From Desulfobacterales bacterium (GTDB lineage Bacteria > Desulfobacterota > Desulfobacteria > Desulfobacterales > JAFDCJ01): a DNA stretch of 10,131 nt. The notes under the pieces were generated by a model, which was not told the DNA's origin, searched no databases, and saw only the letters and a list, made by a program, of their open reading frames with translations. The DNA lies in NCBI GenBank assembly GCA_020345785.1, contig CP070771.1, positions 3,272,452 to 3,282,582 on the forward strand, in the 5' to 3' direction. This document shows, piece by piece, positions 6,491-10,131 of the stretch (its first letter is position 1; every line of letters starts with the position of its first letter). A program made the position numbers and the translations under genes.

Positions 6491-6513
6491 ATTTTGTCCA
6501 TCGGGGTGTGAGG

Positions 6514-6816
6514 CTATCCTATGCTGACCTGATGCGCATTTTCCATGGGATCCCTGAAGGGGACGCTGACCTTGAGAACGCCGTCCTCGTATTTGGCTGA
6601 AGCTGCTCCAGCGTTTACCGGACAGCAAAAGGCAGCAGTGGTCACATAATCAAAGTCGCCTCTGGGTGCAGTTAAACTGAAACTATCATCGCGCATCTTC
6701 AGGTTGATATCTTCTTTTTTAACGCCCGGGATGCAAATTTCAAGGTTCAAATTGTTACTATCTTCATCCACGTAAGAGCACACCTCCGCGGCCATTTTGA
6801 ATTTTTCTTCTGCCAT
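6514..6816 (-). CDS. Short Hsp20/alpha-crystallin family small heat-shock protein
   Basis: This 100-residue protein is almost only an alpha-crystallin domain. The family core is seen as [18 protein letters not shown] near residues 24-41 and the diagnostic [12 protein letters not shown] near 76-87; the last residues (VSIG) may stand in for the C-terminal I-x-I motif. Family members usually have about 140-160 residues, so the N-terminal arm that drives oligomer assembly is almost absent (about 10-15 residues). Short Hsp20 proteins of this type are, to my recollection, found in other Desulfobacterota. The product should be a cytoplasmic holdase for unfolding proteins. The start at 6816 has a strong ribosome binding site (GGGAGG, about 10 nt upstream). 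It is a single-gene unit with its own terminator, on the same strand as the hmc operon but well separated from it. Confidence 0.85.
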   Translation of the reverse strand: MAEEKFKMAAEVCSYVDEDSNNLNLEICIPGVKKEDINLKMRDDSFSLTAPRGDFDYVTTAAFCCPVNAGAASAKYEDGVLKVSVPFRDPMENAHQVSIG

Positions 6817-6863
6817 TATATCATCACCTCCCGTGATTAATCAGGAAATATTTGAGTGAAATC

Positions 6864-6883
6864 ATTATCGAACAAACATGTTC
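6864..6883 (-). promoter_or_regulatory. Possible hsp20 promoter -10 and palindromic site
   Basis: GATAAT on the minus strand (6869-6864) lies 48 nt before the hsp20 ATG and could be a -10 box; no good -35 box is seen at the usual distance. Directly upstream is a perfect GAACA-N4-TGTTC palindrome (6870-6883) that could be an operator. No CIRCE element was found. Evidence is limited to position and symmetry. Confidence 0.3.
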
Positions 6884-7071
6884 ACCATATTTCAGGATCT
6901 CGGATAAATTATTCCGATCATTTTACTATGGTAATGCAAGATATTAAAATAGCAAGCACACCTTTGCAACATCCTGCAGGAAAAATCCCAGGTAAAAGCT
7001 CACGGTGAACGTCGAATCACGCCGAGGCGGACAGGTTTCTTTTTTTATGATTTTAATTTTTTCCAACTCGG

Positions 7072-7233
7072 ACACGGATAAACACAGATTTGCAGGGATG
7101 AATTATTTATGTCCGCTTCGCGGCGGCAACTAGAGCAAAGTCTTCATCAGGGAATCGGCCTGTTTTTTTCTCGCCGAAGGCGATTGCGTTCATTGGATTT
7201 TAAATCTGTGTGAATCTGTGAAAATCTGTGTCC
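7072..7233. repeat. Facing 10-nt repeat arrays (AATCTGTG family)
   Basis: The right block has AATCTGTG three times at an exact 10-nt period (7203, 7213, 7223). The left block has the reverse-complement word in two 10-nt units, ACACGGATAA and ACACAGATTT (7072-7091). ACACAGATTT (7082-7091) and AAATCTGTGT (7202-7211) are perfect inverted copies, enclosing a 110-bp core. To my recollection similar CTGTG-rich spacer repeats occur in many environmental bacterial genomes. Confidence 0.8.
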
Positions 7234-7383
7234 CTTTATTTCAATAGCTAAAGTGTTGCGCTTTTTTGAAGTTCCTTTCCTCAATAAAACGGTCCACTCG
7301 TGCCTTGCGTGGCAGGCGCTCAGACAGCTGTCGGCGTTGGCTCGCCCCGGCAGCAATTTTGAAAGCATCCGGGCAATAGACTG

Positions 7384-7860
7384 TTGACAATCAGACCGAG
7401 GGTTTATTATGGAAACTTGAAATGCTTGAAGACGGATACAGTAGTTGAATTTCCGGGCGATGTTCTCCTTAATAATTTCGGTGTAACCCGCCATGGCCGT
7501 GTGGTGTTCTACGACTACGACGAACTCTGCCCGCTGACAAGCTGTCATACCAGAAAATTGCCGCCGTCATCCAGCTATGACGATGAGATGGCATACGAGC
7601 CCCGGTTTTATGTAGATGAAAACGATGTGTTCCAGGAAGAATTCCGAAAATTCCTCGGATTGCCCGGACCTTTGCAGGAACTATTCATGCAGCACCGCGA
7701 CGATCTGCTAGAGGTTGATTACTGGCTGCGCGCTCAGCAGGCCATACAGATTTGGGAGCCGCCTCATTTATTTCCATATGATCAAAACCGTCGGATAAAG
7801 CGAAGAGGATTTTTTTACCCGCGCAACTGCTGCATTGACGCGGCAGAAAATAGGTCTTAA
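7384..7860 (+). pseudogene. aceK: 5'-truncated aceK remnant (isocitrate dehydrogenase kinase/phosphatase)
   Basis: AceK switches isocitrate dehydrogenase off and on by phosphorylation. From about 7441 the frame matches the C-terminal quarter of AceK: EFPGD, FGVTRHGRVVFYDYDELC, the EPRFYV...DVFQEEFRKFLG segment, and DLLEVDYW. Intact AceK has about 570-600 residues; here about 140 remain, and the N-terminal regulatory domain and the ATP-binding lobe are missing. Active-site positions corresponding to E. coli D457, N462, D475, D477 and E478 are kept (D26, N31, D44, D46, E47), but the lysine matching K461 is Asn (N30). The frame opens with TTG and no ribosome binding site; its first 19 codons do not resemble AceK, and the first in-frame ATG lies deep inside the match. 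It is therefore a relic, probably inactive. E. coli numbering is from memory. Confidence 0.85.
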
Positions 7861-8074
7861 TTTGTCAAAAATTTAATACCTGAATCTTGCATATGAAAAC
7901 CTCCAAATCGTGCAAAATCCATATTATAGGGCCTGCCTTTTTTGATCTAATTTTTTCGAAGGTCAAAGCTCGGTGGAGGCGCTGGAAGGCAGTATGGGGA
8001 AGGATCAGTTTTAGGCATAGAAATGAAGGTTTCAGGAAACTGAGGATATAGGACAGATGGCAGAAGACAGGCAA
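7861..8074. other. Non-coding spacer upstream of the heptamer array and pntAA
   Basis: No gene or clear terminator is seen after the aceK remnant. The stretch holds the left arms of two inverted repeats whose right arms lie in the array that follows: AGGTTTCAGG (8027-8036) pairs perfectly with CCTGAAACCT (8089-8098), and CAGATGGCAGAAGAC (8054-8068) pairs with 8190-8204 at 14 of 15 positions. A pnt promoter must lie in or before this region, but I could not pick a convincing one. Confidence 0.6.
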
Positions 8075-8207
8075 TCTGCTATCTGACACCTGAAACCTCA
8101 CACTTGAAACCATATTTCTATCACCTGTGTTCTGTCATCTGACTTCTGAAGTCTGTCATCTGTTTTCCGGCCTCTGAACTCTGTCATATGTCTTCTGTCA
8201 TCTGAAT
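8075..8207. repeat. YCTGNNN heptamer array (19 units) upstream of pntAA
   Basis: The 133 bp divide without a slip into nineteen 7-nt units, most fitting YCTGNNN: TCTGCTA, TCTGACA, CCTGAAA, then some diverged units, then TCTGTCA, TCTGACT, TCTGAAG, TCTGTCA and so on to TCTGAAT. TCTGTCA occurs four times. The array ends 3 nt before the AAGGAG ribosome binding site of pntAA, so it is probably in the leader or promoter of that operon. Confidence 0.9.
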
Positions 8208-8227
8208 GGAAAGGAGAACAACAAGCC

Positions 8228-9364
8228 ATGAACATCGCCGTGCCCAGAGAAGTTCACGAGGGTGAAACCCGGGTATGCATGATTCCCGAGCACGTTGCCA
8301 AACTGGTCAAGGCCGGCGCCGATGTTGCGATAGAATCCGGGCTGGGACAAACCCTGCGCATTGTCGACGAAGAATACACCAACGCCGGCGCCGCTGTGAC
8401 TGCAGACCGCCACACGCTCATACACAATGCCGACGTCGTGCTGCGTATTCGCAAACCCGGTGCGGATGAAGTCGAACTGATGAAACAGAGCTGTGTTTAC
8501 ATAAGCCTGCTGGATCCCTTCAACGAACGCGAACTCATTGAAAGTTTCGTGGCCAAAGGGATTACTGCCATCAGCATGGAGATGATCCCGCGCATCACTC
8601 GCGCGCAGAAAATGGATGTCTTGAGCTCTCAGGCCAATCTGGCCGGCTACGCGGCGGTCATTGTGGCGGCCGAACGCCTTGATAAAATTCTACCCATGAT
8701 GATGACCCCGGCCGGCACGATTGCACCGGCCCGGGTTTTTGTTATCGGCGTCGGTGTAGCAGGATTGCAGGCGATTGCCACCGCTAAACGTCTGGGAGCG
8801 AGAGTTGAAGCGTTTGATACCCGGCCGGTGGTGGAAGAGCAGGTAAAATCTCTGGGAGCACGGTTCGTCAAAATCGATCTGGGTGAAACCGGCCAGACCA
8901 AAGACGGCTACGCCAAAGCCTTGACCGATGAACAACTGCAGAAACAGCGGGAGGGCATGGCCAAGGTCTGCGCGTCATCGGATATCGTCATCACGACCGC
9001 TCAACTATTTGGCCGCAAGGCACCGTTGATCGTCACCGAAGATATGGTCGCCGGCATGCAAAAAGGATCCGTAATCGTCGACCTAGCCGTGGAAAGCGGC
9101 GGCAATGTGGCCGGATCTGAAGTCGGCAAAGAAGTTGAAGTGGGCGGTGTGCGCATTATCGGTCTGGCGAATTTACCGGGAAGAGTTGCTGTCAACGCCA
9201 GCCAGATGTTTTCCTCGAATCTTTACAATCTGGTGGAAGAATTCTGGAACCCTGATGAGAAGCGCTTCGAGCTAAACTTCGAAGATGAAATTATCAAAGG
9301 CTGCGTGATTACGCATCAGGGGGAAATTGTTAATGAAATGATTCGAGAGCATTATAAGAGATAA
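8228..9364 (+). CDS. pntAA: NAD(P) transhydrogenase alpha subunit part 1, NAD(H)-binding domain I
   Basis: This is the soluble NAD(H)-binding component of proton-translocating transhydrogenase, which exchanges hydride between NAD(H) and NADP(H) at the cytoplasmic membrane face. The 378 residues match a stand-alone PntAA (about 380 in Rhodospirillum rubrum). Landmarks are the N-terminal VPREVHEGETRV, the conserved SSQANLAGYAAVI near residues 132-144, TPAGTIAPARV near 159-169, the GVGVAG dinucleotide loop near 173-178, and the acidic residue ending the second strand in AFDTRP, which favours NAD over NADP. The mobile-loop region DGYAKALTDE is present, as is the later GSVIVDLAVESGGN. The start at 8228 has an AAGGAG site 11 nt upstream. 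It is separated from pntAB by an unusually long 290-bp spacer on the same strand. The product is a source of NADPH or a balance between the two pools. Confidence 0.95.
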   Translation: MNIAVPREVHEGETRVCMIPEHVAKLVKAGADVAIESGLGQTLRIVDEEYTNAGAAVTADRHTLIHNADVVLRIRKPGADEVELMKQSCVYISLLDPFNERELIESFVAKGITAISMEMIPRITRAQKMDVLSSQANLAGYAAVIVAAERLDKILPMMMTPAGTIAPARVFVIGVGVAGLQAIATAKRLGARVEAFDTRPVVEEQVKSLGARFVKIDLGETGQTKDGYAKALTDEQLQKQREGMAKVCASSDIVITTAQLFGRKAPLIVTEDMVAGMQKGSVIVDLAVESGGNVAGSEVGKEVEVGGVRIIGLANLPGRVAVNASQMFSSNLYNLVEEFWNPDEKRFELNFEDEIIKGCVITHQGEIVNEMIREHYKR

Positions 9365-9421
9365 ACCGGCAATTTTGAGGTCATCGCAAATAAATGTTCA
9401 ATCACAATGATTTAAAAACCA

Positions 9422-9573
9422 GAAGCACTAAATACGAAACTCGAAATTCACCTTTTTAAATGACAAAAACAATTAAGCCGCAAAACTTAATTCCAGCTAC
9501 AGCTGTGTTTCGGTCATTAGAGTTTTTGAAATTTGAAATTGTTTCGGATTTCGAAATTCGTGCTTCGAATTTT
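9422..9573. repeat. Facing GAANNNC/RNNNTTC heptamer arrays between pntAA and pntAB
   Basis: The left arm (9422-9449) splits into GAAGCAC, TAAATAC, GAAACTC, GAAATTC. The right arm (9525-9573) splits into TTTGAAA, TTTGAAA, TTGTTTC, GGATTTC, GAAATTC, GTGCTTC, GAATTTT. GAAGCAC (9422-9428) and GTGCTTC (9560-9566) are exact inverted copies, and the following units pair imperfectly inward. The whole lies within the 290-bp spacer, in which I see no gene. Confidence 0.75.
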
Positions 9574-9654
9574 TTTACGATTCCAAAAGAGAAACTTGTA
9601 CTTAATCTGCTTGGTATTAATGTCTAACGATATGAAACGGCAGGAGACAATACT

Positions 9655-9945
9655 ATGTCAATCGGACTCCTCATCTTCGTTTTTGTACTGGCCATCTTTC
9701 TGGGGGTGGAGCTCATCAGCAAGGTGCCGTCCCAGTTGCACACGCCCCTGATGTCGGGCACCAATGCGATATCCGGTATTACCATTGTCGGCGCCCTGAC
9801 CGCCACCGGCACCAGCGCCGACCTGCTGGGCACCATCCTGGGAACCATTGCTCTGATTTTCGCCACCATCAACGTGGTCGGCGGATATCTGGTCACCAAT
9901 CGCATGTTGGCAATGTTCAAACGTAAAGACGGAGAAAACAAATGA
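9655..9945 (+). CDS. pntAB: NAD(P) transhydrogenase alpha subunit part 2, membrane component
   Basis: This 96-residue membrane subunit contributes the alpha-side helices of the proton channel domain (domain II). Three hydrophobic helices are seen near residues 3-21, 39-50 and 57-80, with the conserved loop VPSQLHTPLMSGTNAISGI near 24-42 that marks the family. Splitting alpha into two proteins (PntAA and PntAB) is the arrangement known from R. rubrum, unlike the fused PntA of E. coli. The start at 9655 has an AGGAGA site about 7 nt upstream. The stop overlaps the pntB start by 4 nt (ATGA), which implies translational coupling. It is somewhat shorter than the R. rubrum protein but contains the whole conserved region. 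Confidence 0.94.
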   Translation: MSIGLLIFVFVLAIFLGVELISKVPSQLHTPLMSGTNAISGITIVGALTATGTSADLLGTILGTIALIFATINVVGGYLVTNRMLAMFKRKDGENK

Positions 9946-10131
9946 CGGATTACACCCAAGGCCTCGTAGACTTTGGCTACATTGTGGCCTCGATTCTATT
10001 TATTCTCGGCATCAAAATGCTCGGGAAGCCGCAGCGCGCCCGCATGGGAAACATGGTCTCCGCGCTGGGGATGCTGATTGCGGTGACGGCGGTGCTGTTT
10101 GAATGTTGTCTTTCCTTTGAATGGGTCATTG
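9942..10131 (+). CDS. pntB: NAD(P) transhydrogenase beta subunit PntB (partial, cut by window end)
   Basis: The first 63 codons of pntB are present, starting MTDYTQGLVDFGYIVASILF. The beta subunit supplies the remaining proton-channel helices and the NADP(H)-binding domain III, and normally has about 460 residues, so most of it lies beyond the right edge. Two hydrophobic helices are visible, near residues 8-24 and 36-60, separated by the conserved LGKPQRARMGNMVSALGM stretch. The ATG overlaps the pntAB stop codon (ATGA at 9942-9945), which fixes the start. Confidence 0.93.
   Translation, partial: MTDYTQGLVDFGYIVASILFILGIKMLGKPQRARMGNMVSALGMLIAVTAVLFECCLSFEWVI

Larger units (their letters stand above)
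5837..6513. other. Non-coding region between rrf2 and hsp20
   Basis: This 677-bp gap holds the candidate rrf2 operator (5867-5940), an AT-rich stretch (5940-6010), a TACCA-AAA-TGGTA palindrome (6019-6031), a purine-rich heptamer array (6065-6174), a CCGGC/GCCGG hairpin (6406-6418) and the hsp20 terminator (6453-6490). A 61-codon frame on the minus strand (6316-6501) runs through the terminator and shows no family resemblance, so I do not call it. Another minus-strand frame near 6317-6385 reads REYFLLVQTYNDADGIRMEI before its stop and could be the tail of a decayed gene, but nothing upstream supports it. Confidence 0.6.
6817..7383. other. Non-coding region between hsp20 and the aceK remnant
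   Basis: This 567-bp gap separates two divergently arranged features. It holds the hsp20 upstream region, facing ACACAGATTT/AAATCTGTGT arrays (7072-7233), small hairpins within the core (CCGC-TTC-GCGG near 7113-7123 and TCGCC-GAA-GGCGA near 7172-7184), and a GACAGCTGTC palindrome (7323-7332). A 133-codon minus-strand frame over 7147-7548 is mostly antisense to the aceK remnant and has no family features. Confidence 0.6.

Noticed and set aside
6316..6501. Minus-strand 61-codon frame after hsp20
   Set aside because: It begins inside the hsp20 terminator hairpin region and runs through a palindrome; no ribosome binding site or similarity seen.
6840..6960. CIRCE or sigma-32 type heat-shock promoter for hsp20
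   Set aside because: No TTAGCACTC-N9-GAGTGCTAA match, and no convincing CTTGAA / CCCCAT pair at proper spacing.
7147..7548. Minus-strand 133-codon frame
   Set aside because: Its first third is antisense to the AceK match and the rest crosses the AATCTGTG repeats; composition is not protein-like.

Overview
The window comes from a sulfate-reducing, anaerobic bacterium of the Desulfobacterota (deltaproteobacterial type). The main reason is a nearly complete high-molecular-weight cytochrome (Hmc) transmembrane redox complex, headed by a gene of the Rrf2 regulator family, a family named after the regulator of the Desulfovibrio hmc operon. The species cannot be named from sequence alone.

Layout. 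Positions 43-5836, all on the minus strand, hold one probable operon read right to left: rrf2, hmcA (16-haem cytochrome), hmcB (exported four-cluster ferredoxin), hmcC (NrfD-type membrane subunit), hmcD (a 44-residue membrane microprotein at 783-917) and hmcE (NarI-like cytochrome b subunit). hmcF, the cytoplasmic subunit, would be expected past the left edge. Together these proteins should pass electrons from periplasmic donors (HmcA) across the membrane (HmcB/C/D/E) to the cytoplasmic side. Positions 5837-6513 are non-coding, with a dyad-symmetric, tandem candidate operator in front of rrf2. At 6514-6816 (minus) lies a very short Hsp20 with its own terminator. Positions 6817-7383 are non-coding and repeat-bearing. 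At 7384-7860 (plus) is a 5'-truncated remnant of aceK (isocitrate dehydrogenase kinase/phosphatase). From 8228 to the right edge (plus) is a three-gene proton-translocating transhydrogenase operon, pntAA-pntAB-pntB, with pntB cut by the window end.

The least ordinary feature is in the spacers. Most intergenic gaps carry phased tandem arrays of degenerate words, mostly 7 nt long, with different words in different gaps: TTCAATN, TAACYRA, YCTGNNN, GGTTCAN/CTGAACC, TGTAAGG-like and GAANNNC/RNNNTTC. One gap has a 10-nt word, AATCTGTG. In several gaps two arrays face each other as inverted repeats around a core of about 80-175 bp, so the transcripts could fold into long imperfect stems, including between genes of the same operon. 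I saw no such arrays inside the coding genes. No tRNA, rRNA, CRISPR array or intact insertion sequence was seen.
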